From Myxococcales bacterium UBA1660 (GTDB lineage Bacteria; Myxococcota_A; Polyangia; Polyangiales; Houyiibacteriaceae), in NCBI GenBank assembly GCA_002320815.1, contig DCLA01000072.1:65319-129318 (forward strand): DNA of 64,000 bases, written 5' to 3'. The position numbers and the translations under genes are program-made. This document shows positions 42,898-51,377 of the stretch, piece after piece. Position 1 is the stretch's first letter, and each line of letters begins with the position of its first letter. The notes beneath the pieces were generated by a model, which worked only from the letters and a program-made list of their open reading frames with translations, was not told where the DNA came from and made no database searches.

Positions 42898-43925
42898 AGC
42901 CGCACCCCCACGCCCAGGGCCACGCCCACTTCGAGGCCGTGGGTGCCCATCACGTCGTCGCCGTCGGCGGTGGCCGCGGTCGCCAGGAGCGGGGCGCCCG
43001 CCCAGGCGCCCAGCCGGAGCTGGAAGCCCCCGAAGTGCGCCCGCCCCTCGAGCCCGGCGCGGAGCGAGACCGTGGTGCCGGTCACGTCGGATTCGCCGGT
43101 GAGCGCTTGGTCGTCGGCCACCCCTCGGAAACGCACCCAGCCGGCGCGCGCGCCGGCGGCGGCCACGAGCTGGAGGCCCTCGGTGGTTCCGGCGAGGGCG
43201 ACCAGGAGATCCAGCCCGCCGCGCACCGCCACCCCCTCGACCCGGCCGCCGGCCACCACCTCCCGATGGGCGCGGAACCCGCCGCCGGCGAGCGCGACGG
43301 CGACGCGCGGGTGGACGCCGATCTCGACGCGAAGGGTGCCGCCGCCGAAGAGGGACCCGCCGGCGTGCCAGCGGAGCTCCCCCGCGAGGCTCAGGAAACG
43401 CGCGAGGGAAGGGCGGCCGGTGGCTTCGGCGGCCACCTGGTCTCGCTCCCGACGGACCAGCGCCCGGACCGGTGCCGGCGGCTCGATGGCCGGTGCGGGG
43501 GCGTCGACCAAGACCAGCTCGGCCCAGGTGGCCCGGAGCAGCTCGTCCCCGGCGACGGCGATGGCCAGGGCCCGGGCGTCGTCGGGGAAGCCCCCGAGGC
43601 CGAGGTCGCGCTCCACCCGCTTCGCGGTGACCCGGTCGCGCACCTCGACTCGGACCTCGTCCGCGTCGACCGCGACCAGCCGCAGCGAGGCGATGGGGGC
43701 CTCGTCTTCCGCCTCCAGGCAGAGCTGGAGGTCCTGGACCTCCAGGGCCGCGCGCAGCTCGGCGACGACCGCGCCCTGGCGGCCCTCGGGCCAATCACCG
43801 ACGAAGATCAGCCCGATGGCCGTGTCGTCCTCCGCGCACCGCTCCGCGCGAGCGCGCGGCGCCACGAAGAGCAGGAACCCGAAGGCGAGGACGGCGACGC
43901 GGGGGGACACGCCGGGGAGGATCAC
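42894..43925 (-). CDS. Exported barrel-like protein of unknown function
   Basis: A 343-residue exported protein that starts with GTG 43925, overlapping the FecR-like stop by 4 bp. A signal peptide is seen (AVLAFGFLLFVAPRARA). The middle is a domain with a single Cys pair, RAERCAED and LQLCLEAED. The last 150 residues alternate short beta strands and Gly-rich turns (GGSLFGGGTLRVEIGVHPRVAVALAGGG) and end in GVALGVGVRL, as in outer-membrane barrels. I suggest an outer-membrane component of the operon; no family recognised. Confidence 0.65.
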   Translation of the reverse strand: MILPGVSPRVAVLAFGFLLFVAPRARAERCAEDDTAIGLIFVGDWPEGRQGAVVAELRAALEVQDLQLCLEAEDEAPIASLRLVAVDADEVRVEVRDRVTAKRVERDLGLGGFPDDARALAIAVAGDELLRATWAELVLVDAPAPAIEPPAPVRALVRRERDQVAAEATGRPSLARFLSLAGELRWHAGGSLFGGGTLRVEIGVHPRVAVALAGGGFRAHREVVAGGRVEGVAVRGGLDLLVALAGTTEGLQLVAAAGARAGWVRFRGVADDQALTGESDVTGTTVSLRAGLEGRAHFGGFQLRLGAWAGAPLLATAATADGDDVMGTHGLEVGVALGVGVRL

Positions 43926-44959
43926 TCACAAGCGCCGGTCACGTCACCTACGTGGCGTCCCGAGGGGTATCGCCCGAGGTAGGCGGCCTTGGCCCGCTGG
44001 CACGCCGCGGTCTGACCCGCGGCGTCGTAGGCCTCCACCAAGCGACCCCGGGCGTCCTGGGCGAAGGGACCCCCGCCCAGCGCGATCGCGCGGCGGAAGG
44101 CCTGGGCCGCCCCGGCGGGATCGCCGAGCTGGTCCAGGCGGATGCGGCCCAGCTCGAAGGCGGCCAGGGCGGCGCGGTCGTCCCGGGGAAAGCGGGCCAC
44201 CAAGCGGCCATAGAGCCGCGCCGCCTCGCGCGAGTCGCCGCTCCGGCGGGCGTCGGCGGCCTGGCCGAAGAGCTCGTCGGGCCCCACGCGCGCCGCGCGG
44301 CGGCCGCGGCTGGGCGGGTCCTCGTCGACATCATCGGCCTCCGCGACCTCGGCCTCGGTGGGCGCGACGTTCTCCGCGCTCTGGACCTCGGGGGCGGGGA
44401 GGGTGGCGTCGTCCTCCCAGGTGTCTCCGGCGCGGAGGCGAGCGATCTGGTCGCCGCGGCGCACGTCGACCGCGCCGCGCTCCACCGTGACCCGGACCCG
44501 CTCGCCGACCCGCGCGACCTCGAAGGCGGTGCCCACGACGCGAACCTCGACGTCGCCGGCTTCCACCGCGAAGAGCCGGTCGGGGTTGCGCACCACGTCG
44601 AAGGACGCGGCGCCGGCGCGCAGGGTCAGGCGGACCTCTTCGCCGTCCTCGCGTACGCGCACCAGATCGGTGTCCGGATCCGCCTGCACGACGCTGCCTT
44701 CGGGGAGGCGCACCGTGGCGCCCTCGTCGGCGGTCGCCAGGGTGGTACCCGTCCACTCGGCGGGCTCGCGGGGCCAGAGGACTCCGAGGAGCACGGCGGC
44801 CGCCAGGGCCACCACCGCGCCGGCGACGAAACGGCCCCGCCGCGGACTCTCGTCCAGACGGTCCTCGATGGCCGACCAGGTCTGGTCGAGGCGGGCCTCG
44901 TCCAGCTCGGGCTCGACGAGCTCGCGTCGGTCCCCGGCTTCCTGTCGTTGGAAACTCAT
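43922..44959 (-). CDS. FecR-domain protein with C-terminal TPR-like region
   Basis: A 345-residue single-pass membrane protein. Residues about 45-62 form a transmembrane helix (FVAGAVVALAAAVLLGVLW). The periplasmic part begins with a FecR-type domain (LPEGSVVQADPDTDL, LRAGAASFDVVRNPDRLF, FEVARVGERVRVTVERGAVDV), and ends in helical repeats of tol-pal/YbgF type (GQAADARRSGDSREAARLYGRLV). FecR proteins regulate sigma factors across the membrane; here the partner is the sigma gene directly upstream, overlapping by 4 bp. No outer-membrane TonB receptor is present, so the signal source differs from iron systems. Confidence 0.8.
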   Translation of the reverse strand: MSFQRQEAGDRRELVEPELDEARLDQTWSAIEDRLDESPRRGRFVAGAVVALAAAVLLGVLWPREPAEWTGTTLATADEGATVRLPEGSVVQADPDTDLVRVREDGEEVRLTLRAGAASFDVVRNPDRLFAVEAGDVEVRVVGTAFEVARVGERVRVTVERGAVDVRRGDQIARLRAGDTWEDDATLPAPEVQSAENVAPTEAEVAEADDVDEDPPSRGRRAARVGPDELFGQAADARRSGDSREAARLYGRLVARFPRDDRAALAAFELGRIRLDQLGDPAGAAQAFRRAIALGGGPFAQDARGRLVEAYDAAGQTAACQRAKAAYLGRYPSGRHVGDVTGACE

Positions 44960-45570
44960 CTCTCTCTCCCCGGTGCCGCATGGGCCAGGACCTCTTCGGC
45001 CTCGGCGATGCGGCGCTTCACGGTCGCCGGCGAGCAACCCATCGCGTGGGCCACCTCCGGAATCGTCATCCCCTCGACGCGGCGTAGCACGATGGCCAGG
45101 CGCGCGTCGGTGCTCATGCGGCTCAACACACCGTAGATGGCGCGGAGCTCGGCGGCGGCTTCGGGCGAGGTCTGTCGACCCACCAGCCGATCCTGATCGA
45201 TGGCCTCCCGGTGTCCGGGCAGCAGCCGGTCCCGCAGCGCCCTTCGCCGGAGGCGGCGCCGGGCGGCGTTGACCACGATGGTGCCCAGCCAGCGCGCGAA
45301 GGCCTGGGGGTCGTCGAGCTTGTCCAGCCGGGACCACGCGGTGACGAAGGCGTCCTGGACGGCGTCGTCCACGTCGCGCCCGGCGAGGAGCCGGTGCGCC
45401 ATCCCGAAGGCCATCCGGGCGTGGCGCCGGTAGAGCACCTCGAAGGCCGCCCGGGAGCCGCCCCGGGCCGCGTTCACCAGGTCGGCGTCCGAACGCTCCT
45501 CTCCCTGCCGCCGTTGGGCGGCGCGGAGGGGAATGACGACGGCATCGCTGGCCACGGTCATAGGAGCCAT
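44956..45570 (-). CDS. ECF-type RNA polymerase sigma factor
   Basis: A 204-residue sigma factor of the ECF group. Region 2 is FEVLYRRHARMAFGMAHRLL with the DVDDAVQDAFVTAWSRL helix; region 4 is RLAIVLRRVEGMTIPEVAHAMG with a SPATVKRRI recognition helix. ATG 45570 is used; 45561 and a longer start at 45627 are possible. It begins a four-gene row (sigma, FecR, barrel-like, RCC1), all overlapping by 4 bp, so the set is probably one self-controlled regulon. Confidence 0.88.
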   Translation of the reverse strand: MAPMTVASDAVVIPLRAAQRRQGEERSDADLVNAARGGSRAAFEVLYRRHARMAFGMAHRLLAGRDVDDAVQDAFVTAWSRLDKLDDPQAFARWLGTIVVNAARRRLRRRALRDRLLPGHREAIDQDRLVGRQTSPEAAAELRAIYGVLSRMSTDARLAIVLRRVEGMTIPEVAHAMGCSPATVKRRIAEAEEVLAHAAPGRER

Positions 45571-45703
45571 GGTCGCCGCGAACCGGCTCACGGAAAAGCA
45601 CCACATCCACCGGAATCGTCCACTCACCCTCCGGAGGGTCCGCGCTCCGGGACGGGCAAAGAGCCGGTGGCACGGCGGGTCGCGATGATAGGCTCGCCCA
45701 CCG

Positions 45704-46888
45704 ATGACTCAGCCGACCGCAGGCATGCACTTCCCCTGTCCGAGCTGTGGGGCGCCCGAGATGGGCTTCGACGCGGCCAGCCAACAGCTCCGTTGCCCCT
45801 TCTGCGGCCACGCGCAGCCCGTCCCCGCCCAAGCCCAGGCCCAGGCGCCCGCGGTCCAGGACCCGGCGGCGCCTGCGGCTCCTGGTGCGCCAGCCGCGCC
45901 TGGCGCAGCGGCGCCCGCGCAATACGGCGCCCACCAGGAGCGCTCGTTGGCCGAGGGGCTCCAGCAGCAGGCTCAGTCCGCGGGGGAGGGCTACGGCACG
46001 CCCACTCAGTCCCTGAAATGTCAGACCTGCGGCGCCACCGTGAGCTTCGCCGGGACCAGCATCTCGCAGACCTGCGACTTCTGCGGGTCCCAGCACGTGC
46101 TCCAGCAGGACTCGCACCGGCGCGTGATCCGGCCCCAGTCCCTGGTGCCCTTCGGGGTGGACGAGGCCAAGGCGAAGGAGTCCTTCAAGGGGTGGCTGGC
46201 CGGGCTCTGGTTCCGGCCCTCGGACCTGAAGCACAAGGCCGCGGTCGGCGCGGTGGCCGGCGTCTACATCCCCTACTGGACCTTCGACGCCCGGGTCCAT
46301 TCGGAGTGGCGCGCCGAGGCCGGCCACTACTACTACGAGCAAGAGACCTACGTGCAGAACGGCGAGAAGAAGACTCGCCAGGTCCGCAAGACCCGCTGGG
46401 AGTCGGCCTGGGGCCGGCGCCAGGACGCCCACGACGACGTGCTGGTGGTGGCCTCCCAGGGCCTGCCGCGGAAGATCGCCCAGCGCTTCTCCACCTTCGA
46501 CACCAGCCGGCTCATGCCCTACGACCCGCGCTACCTCGCGGGCTGGCGCGCCGAAGAGTACGCGGTGGAGCTCGGGGAAGCCTGGACCGAGGCCCAGCAG
46601 ACCATCGAGCAGGAGCAGTACGCCCGCTGCGGGCGCGACGTGCCCGGCGACACCCACCGCGGCCTCCAGGTCCAGAACCAGTACAGCGCGGAGACCTTCA
46701 AGCACGTGCTGCTGCCGCTGTGGATCGCCAGCTACCGCTATGGCGACAAGCCCTATCGCTTCCTGGTCAACGGCCAGACCGGTGAGGTCCAGGGCGAGGC
46801 CCCGATCAGCTGGGTGAAGGTCACCCTCTTCGTCCTGATGATCCTCCTGGTCATCGTGGGGATCGTCATCGCGCTCAAGGCGCGCTGA
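45704..46888 (+). CDS. Zinc-ribbon membrane protein
   Basis: A 394-residue protein. Two CPxC zinc ribbons are visible: CPSCG...CPFCG (residues about 12-36) and CQTCG...CDFCG (about 107-126), separated by an Ala/Pro/Gln linker. A large soluble domain follows, rich in Trp/Tyr (SLVPFGVDEAKAKESFKGWL, YIPYWTFDARVHSEW), and a C-terminal transmembrane helix (VTLFVLMILLVIVGIVIALK). The order is common in bacterial proteins annotated as TFIIB-type zinc ribbon proteins; function unknown. It overlaps the end of the convergent LysR gene by 14 bp. Confidence 0.78.
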   Translation: MTQPTAGMHFPCPSCGAPEMGFDAASQQLRCPFCGHAQPVPAQAQAQAPAVQDPAAPAAPGAPAAPGAAAPAQYGAHQERSLAEGLQQQAQSAGEGYGTPTQSLKCQTCGATVSFAGTSISQTCDFCGSQHVLQQDSHRRVIRPQSLVPFGVDEAKAKESFKGWLAGLWFRPSDLKHKAAVGAVAGVYIPYWTFDARVHSEWRAEAGHYYYEQETYVQNGEKKTRQVRKTRWESAWGRRQDAHDDVLVVASQGLPRKIAQRFSTFDTSRLMPYDPRYLAGWRAEEYAVELGEAWTEAQQTIEQEQYARCGRDVPGDTHRGLQVQNQYSAETFKHVLLPLWIASYRYGDKPYRFLVNGQTGEVQGEAPISWVKVTLFVLMILLVIVGIVIALKAR

Positions 46889-47747
46889 GCCGCGCCAGCA
46901 GCGCCTCGGCCACCGCGTCGGCGCGGCCGGGGCGGCTGCCCTGCCGTCGCCGCACCAGCCGGAGATCCGTCCGGGGCAGGGAGTCGCTCCAGCCCAGCGG
47001 GTGGAGCCCGGCCGCCATACCGACATCCACCGGCAACACCGCCGCCCAGGGGCCCTGCCGGACCGCGTCGATGGCCGTGGCCATGCGGTCGACCCGGAGC
47101 GTCACCCGGCGCGGGCGGTCCTCGGGCCAGGCGTCCTGGTTGCGGCCCTGCGGGTCCGGCGGGGGCGCGACGAAGACCGGCTCGCCGGGGGCCGGGCGCG
47201 CCACGAAGACGTCGTGGGTCAGGGCTCGCAGGACGCGGCCCTCGAGCTCGGGGTCGTCGGGGGCATCGTCCACCACCGCGAGATCGAGGTCACCCCGCGC
47301 GAGGGCGTCGGTCGCCGAGCGGCCCGCGGTGGCGTGGAGGTGGGGCTGGAGGCCCGGGTGCAGGGTCGCCAGGTCGCCGAGGGCCGGCAGCACGTAGAGG
47401 GGGGCGAAGGGCCCTGGCGTGCCCACGTGGATCTCGCCGAGCAGCGCCGCGCCGCGCAGATGGACGTAGGCCTCGTGCACCTCGCGCATCGCCCGCCGCA
47501 CGCTGGCCAGCAGCTCCTGGCCGGCGGCGTTGAGCACCAGCCGCCGGCCCACGCGATCGAAGAGCGGTCGCCCCAACTCCTCCTCCAGCAGACGGATGGT
47601 CCGGCTGAGCGCGGAGGGCGTGACGTGCAGCGCCGCCGACGCGCTGGGCAGGTGCTCGGTCTCGGCCACGGCGCGGAAGGCGGGCAACCAGGGCCAGGAG
47701 GCGGCGAGCTCCCGGGCCCGCTCCATGGAGTCGTTCGTTGAGCTCAT
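46875..47747 (-). CDS. LysR-family transcriptional regulator
   Basis: A 290-residue regulator. N-terminal winged helix: HLPSASAALHVTPSALSRTI with LLEEELGRPLFDRVGRRLVL; C-terminal substrate-binding half is of the periplasmic-binding type (VGTPGPFAPLYVLPAL, GDLDLAVVDDAPDDPEL). It is divergent from the lipoprotein gene at 47856, with 108 bp between starts, the usual layout for LysR controlling its neighbour. A palindrome (CATTCGAATG) overlaps its start codon and could be an autoregulatory site. The ligand is unknown. Start ATG 47747; an internal ATG at 47726 is possible. Confidence 0.88.
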   Translation of the reverse strand: MSSTNDSMERARELAASWPWLPAFRAVAETEHLPSASAALHVTPSALSRTIRLLEEELGRPLFDRVGRRLVLNAAGQELLASVRRAMREVHEAYVHLRGAALLGEIHVGTPGPFAPLYVLPALGDLATLHPGLQPHLHATAGRSATDALARGDLDLAVVDDAPDDPELEGRVLRALTHDVFVARPAPGEPVFVAPPPDPQGRNQDAWPEDRPRRVTLRVDRMATAIDAVRQGPWAAVLPVDVGMAAGLHPLGWSDSLPRTDLRLVRRRQGSRPGRADAVAEALLARLSAP

Positions 47748-47754
47748 TCGAATG
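47745..47754. promoter_or_regulatory. Palindrome over the LysR start codon
   Basis: CATTCGAATG is a perfect 10-bp palindrome whose left end is the LysR start codon on the minus strand. It is AT-rich against the background, and lies at the LysR side of the intergenic region. Binding here would block its own translation start or RNA polymerase. It contains a T-N-A core smaller than the usual LysR T-N11-A, so the assignment is uncertain. Confidence 0.4.
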
Positions 47755-47855
47755 GGTCGTGCGAAATGAATCGCCAGCTTACACGAAACATGCAGAGGGG
47801 GCCGCTGTAGGACGAGGTCAGACGGGCACTCACTGACCGCCCGGAGGAGAACCCC

Positions 47856-48815
47856 ATGAAGATTCGCTTCGTTTTGATGACCGCCCTCGCTCTCGCCGGC
47901 TACGCCTGCGGAGACGACGACGGCGCCACCACCGACACCACCGACTCGGACGCCTTCGTCCCCGAGACGGACGGCTTCGTCCCCACCGAAGACATGGAGG
48001 TCGCCATGACGACCTCCACGCTGAGCCTGAGCTTCGACGGGCTGCCCGAGCTGGGTCCGGACTTCGTCTACGAGGGGTGGATCCTCGTCGACGACGCCCC
48101 GGTGACCACCGGTCGCTTCACGGTGACCGACGGGGTCCTCGAGCCCGCGACCTTCGAGGTCGACGCCGAGCAGGCCGCGGCCGCCAGCGCCTTCGTCCTG
48201 ACCATCGAGCCCGCGGTGGGTGACGATCCCGCCCCGACCGATACCCACGTGCTCGCGGGGGATCTCGCCGCCGGGTCGGCCTCGCTGACCATCGGACACG
48301 CCGCCGCGCTCGGCGACGACTTCAGCGGCGCCGCGGGCACCTTCCTCCTGGCCACCCCGACCAGCGAGGCCACCGACGACGACGCCCAGGGCATCTGGTA
48401 CGTCGACCCCTCGGGCGACGCCCCCATGGCCAGCCTGACCCTGCCCACCCTCCCGGCCGGTTGGGCCTACGAGGGCTGGGTCGTCGACGTCTCCGGCGAC
48501 GAGCCGGCGCCGGTGAGCACCGGCACCTTCCTGGTCTTCGACGCCGCCGACTCGGACGGCGCCGGCGCGACCGCTGGCCCCGGGGACGCGCCCCCCTTCC
48601 CGGGGCAGGACTTCATCGACCCCGCCCGGGACCTGACCGTCGACCACATGGCCGTCATCAGCATCGAGCCGGTGCCCGACGATTCCCCCGCGCCCTTCCA
48701 GCTCAAGCCCCTCGCGGTGGGCATCGGGGCTGGCGTGGGCATGGCCAACCCGCACACCTTCGACCTGGCCATCGCGGACAACACCATCAGCGGCACCGCC
48801 ACCTTCGGCGAGTGA
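47856..48815 (+). CDS. Lipoprotein with duplicated RskA-like domain
   Basis: A 319-residue lipoprotein. GGAGGAG precedes the ATG, and the leader MKIRFVLMTALALAGYAC ends in a lipobox. A Thr/Asp linker follows. The mature part contains two related segments, LPELGPDFVYEGWILVDDA (about 64-82) and LPTLPAGWAYEGWVVDVSG (about 200-218), similar to the repeated strand pattern in anti-sigma-K (RskA) C-terminal domains (YEGWxVD). The end GTATFGE is typical of such sandwich folds. It is divergent from LysR. Confidence 0.72.
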   Translation: MKIRFVLMTALALAGYACGDDDGATTDTTDSDAFVPETDGFVPTEDMEVAMTTSTLSLSFDGLPELGPDFVYEGWILVDDAPVTTGRFTVTDGVLEPATFEVDAEQAAAASAFVLTIEPAVGDDPAPTDTHVLAGDLAAGSASLTIGHAAALGDDFSGAAGTFLLATPTSEATDDDAQGIWYVDPSGDAPMASLTLPTLPAGWAYEGWVVDVSGDEPAPVSTGTFLVFDAADSDGAGATAGPGDAPPFPGQDFIDPARDLTVDHMAVISIEPVPDDSPAPFQLKPLAVGIGAGVGMANPHTFDLAIADNTISGTATFGE

Positions 48816-48827
48816 GCGCAGGGCCGG

Positions 48828-48875
48828 CAGGCCGTCGAAGAACGAGCCCGAAGGGCGAGCTCGAAGCGGCCTGCT
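48828..48875. terminator. Hairpin between convergent lipoprotein and PP2C-like genes
   Basis: GCAGGCCG (48828-48835) pairs with CGGCCTGC (48868-48875) around an inner region that itself can pair (GAGCCCGAAGGGCGAGCTC). Position between two convergent stops fits a shared terminator. Confidence 0.5.
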
Positions 48876-49515
48876 AGCCGACGCGAATGGCCACCGCCGC
48901 TGCGCCGACCCCGGCGCGGCGGGCGGGCTCGGTCAGCAGATTCGCCAGCGCGGCCGGAGGCGCGTGGGGATCGCTCTGGAGGACCCCGCCGACCCGGTTA
49001 ATGGCGGCCTCCGAAAAGGCGCTCGCCGACCCCATGAGGAGCAGGTCCTCCGGATCGAGGACCGCCTCGGTGAGCACCACCTCGCCGTCGACCAGACCCT
49101 CCGCGGGCTGGTCCCGCGGGGTGAGCCGCTGGGGGCTGCCCCGGCGGTGCAGATACACCCGACCGTCGCCGACGGTGGCGACGTGGGCCGCGCCCGCGCC
49201 GATGACCAGGGCGACCAGGCCGGCGTCGGGCACGTCGCGCTCGACCAGCGCGTCGCAGAGGTCCACCAACGCCTGGCGCGCCGCGCCCATCGCGAAGCGC
49301 AAGCGGTCCCGGGGCTCGGCCGAGCGGTTCGCGGTGAGCCCGCGCTCGAAGCCCTCGAGCACGTGGCGCCGGGTGATGCCCCAGCTCCGGGGCCAACCGA
49401 TCCCGGTGCTCACCACGAAGGCGCGGTTCCCGTCCAGCCGCGCGATGCCGTGCCGCCCGAGGGAGCGCCCGCGGACTTCCGCCGGGGCCAAGCTCTCGTG
49501 GGCATCGCAGCGCAT
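48874..49515 (-). CDS. Degenerate PP2C-like phosphatase
   Basis: A 213-residue protein with the outline of PP2C phosphatases: RLDGNRAFVVSTGIG as the first strand pair, LVALVIGAGAAHVATVGDGRVYLHRRG with QRLTPRDQP as the core, and the end GVGAAAVAIRVG. The metal-binding Asp residues of active PP2C (DxxG after the first strand, and the GDSR/DD near the ends) are only partly kept (DG in NRAF region, GDGR), so it may be inactive. It lies 15 bp after the ABC permease gene on the same strand. Confidence 0.55.
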   Translation of the reverse strand: MRCDAHESLAPAEVRGRSLGRHGIARLDGNRAFVVSTGIGWPRSWGITRRHVLEGFERGLTANRSAEPRDRLRFAMGAARQALVDLCDALVERDVPDAGLVALVIGAGAAHVATVGDGRVYLHRRGSPQRLTPRDQPAEGLVDGEVVLTEAVLDPEDLLLMGSASAFSEAAINRVGGVLQSDPHAPPAALANLLTEPARRAGVGAAAVAIRVG

Positions 49516-49530
49516 CGTGCGCCGATGCTA

Positions 49531-50358
49531 TCAGGCTCGGTTGAAGCGGTACTCGCTGATCTGGACGACCATGGCCGCGAAGCCCAGGAAGAGGATGGCC
49601 ATCATGGCGATCACCGACGCGCCGATCATCATGGGCACGTCGGGCGCGGACTCGGCCATGAGGCCGCCCTTCTCCAGCCCGGCGAGCTGCTGCCCCAGGT
49701 AGTTCATGGAGATGCAGCGGAAGTAGCCGGGCAGGAGCCCGAAGAGGAACTCGATCACCGCCAGGTAGAGCGCGCTGATGATGCCTGCGGCCTCCGGCGC
49801 CACCGCGCCCCAGAAGGTGCAGAGGCTGGAGTAGAAGAGGGTGAGCAGCGCCAGGGCGCCCGCGGCCTTCAGGGTGCCGCCGAGCTCCTCGACGAGCGCG
49901 GAGGGCTCGGTGGCGTAGGCGGCCACGTGCAGGACCAGGGTGGCCCCGACCACCAGGGCGACCCCGAAGAGCGCGCCCGCGGCCCACTTGCCCACGGTGA
50001 TGGCGAAGCGGCCAGTGGGCCGGCTCGAGAGGTAGGTGAAGGTCCGCGACTCGACCTCTTCACCGATCGCGTGCGCGTTGAAGAGGAAGGGGATCAGGAA
50101 GACCAGGAGGTGGAAGAACCCCCAGTCGATACCGTCCCGGACGGCGGCCGCGGCGAGCTCGGCGGCCCGGTCGGGGCCCACCTCGCCGCTGGCGCCGGCG
50201 TAGCGGGCGGCGACGACGGCGAAGAGGACCAGTGCCACGGACACGAGGCCCAGCCGCAGCTTGCGTCCGCGGACGAGCCGGCGGGTCTGCATACGGAAGA
50301 TCACCCCGATCCCGTGACCGAGGGAGGGAGCGGGGGGCGGACCGAGGGGCTCGCTCAT
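49531..50358 (-). CDS. ABC transporter permease
   Basis: A 275-residue inner-membrane protein of the ABC-2 type with six helices. The first is GRKLRLGLVSVALVLFAVVA; then FFHLLVFLIPFLFNAHAIGEEVESRTFTYLSSRP is the classic EVE-RTF region of ABC-2 exporters; further helices follow to ASVIAMMAILFLGFAAMVVQ. It is the second permease of an ABC exporter whose ATPase gene overlaps by 4 bp (ATGA) upstream. ATG 50358 gives MSEPLGPPP; the longer frame upstream lies inside the ATPase gene. Confidence 0.85.
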   Translation of the reverse strand: MSEPLGPPPAPSLGHGIGVIFRMQTRRLVRGRKLRLGLVSVALVLFAVVAARYAGASGEVGPDRAAELAAAAVRDGIDWGFFHLLVFLIPFLFNAHAIGEEVESRTFTYLSSRPTGRFAITVGKWAAGALFGVALVVGATLVLHVAAYATEPSALVEELGGTLKAAGALALLTLFYSSLCTFWGAVAPEAAGIISALYLAVIEFLFGLLPGYFRCISMNYLGQQLAGLEKGGLMAESAPDVPMMIGASVIAMMAILFLGFAAMVVQISEYRFNRA

Positions 50359-51377
50359 CGGGAACCTCCGGGGCCCTGGACCTGGGCTTGGTAGGCCTGT
50401 CGCGGGGCGGCGCCCACGGCGGCGTCGGCGCCGGTGCCGGCGCCCGCGGAGGAGCGCTGCACGAGGTAGTGGAAGAGGGACTCGAGATCCGCGTCGGGGC
50501 TGGTGATGCTGCCGAGCTGCACGCCCAGCTCGACCACCTTGCGCGCGATGGCTTCGTAGGTGCTGTCCGGGTCCCAGCTCATCACCTCCACGCCCTGGGG
50601 CGCGAACTGGACGCCGACGATGCCCTCCACGCCGCAGAGGTGTGCCGCGAGCTCCCGGGGGCGGTCGCACTCGACCCGGATGTGGTGCGGGTGCTCCTCC
50701 ATCAGGTCACGGATCTCGTGGACCTTGCCCTGGGCCACGAGCTGACCGCGCGCGATGAGCAGGACCTGCTCGGTGAGGGCTTCCACCTCGGGGAGCACGT
50801 GGGTGGAGAAGAGGACCACCGCGCCGTTGGCGGCGCGGCGGCGGATCTCGGTGAGGATCGCCTGCCGAGACACGGGGTCGGTGCCCGTCAGCGGCTCGTC
50901 GAGGAGGATCACGTCCGGGTCGTGGACCACGGCCTGGGCCAGCTTGGCCCGCTGGCGCATGCCCCGGCTGAAGCCGGCGACCCGTCGGTTCATCGCGTCC
51001 TCCAGCCCGAAGGAGGTGAGGGCGTCGATGGCGCGCTTCTTCGCCTCCTCGCGCCCATAGCCGCTGAGCTCGGCCAGCGACTGCACCATCTCCACCGCGG
51101 TGAGCTCGTCGTACATCGCGTCCGCCTCGGGGCAGAGGCCGATGCGCCGCAGCGCCTCCGGGTTGGCGAAGGGCCGGTGGCCGCAGACCAGGACCTCGCC
51201 GAGGGCGGGGCGGAGCTGGCCGGCGACGAGCCGGAGGAAGGTGGTCTTTCCGGAGCCGTTGGGCCCGAGGAGCCCCCAGATGCCGGGCCCCAGGTGGAGG
51301 GAGACCTCCTGGAGGGCGGTGACCTTGCCGTACCACTTGCTCAAGCGGACGGTGCGGATGCTGGCTTCCTGACTCAC
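50355..51377 (-). CDS. ABC transporter ATP-binding protein
   Basis: A 340-residue ATPase. Walker A GLLGPNGSGKTTFLRLVAG, Q-loop CPEADAMYDELT, signature GFSRGMRQRAKLAQAVV (FSRG for LSGG), Walker B VILLDEPLTGTDP and switch His STHVLPEVEAL are present. A C-terminal domain of about 100 residues (HPHHIRVECDRPRELAAHL) is typical of ABC-2 exporters of the NodI/CcmA type. GTG 51377 overlaps the permease stop by 4 bp. Transported material unknown. Confidence 0.92.
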   Translation of the reverse strand: MSQEASIRTVRLSKWYGKVTALQEVSLHLGPGIWGLLGPNGSGKTTFLRLVAGQLRPALGEVLVCGHRPFANPEALRRIGLCPEADAMYDELTAVEMVQSLAELSGYGREEAKKRAIDALTSFGLEDAMNRRVAGFSRGMRQRAKLAQAVVHDPDVILLDEPLTGTDPVSRQAILTEIRRRAANGAVVLFSTHVLPEVEALTEQVLLIARGQLVAQGKVHEIRDLMEEHPHHIRVECDRPRELAAHLCGVEGIVGVQFAPQGVEVMSWDPDSTYEAIARKVVELGVQLGSITSPDADLESLFHYLVQRSSAGAGTGADAAVGAAPRQAYQAQVQGPGGSR

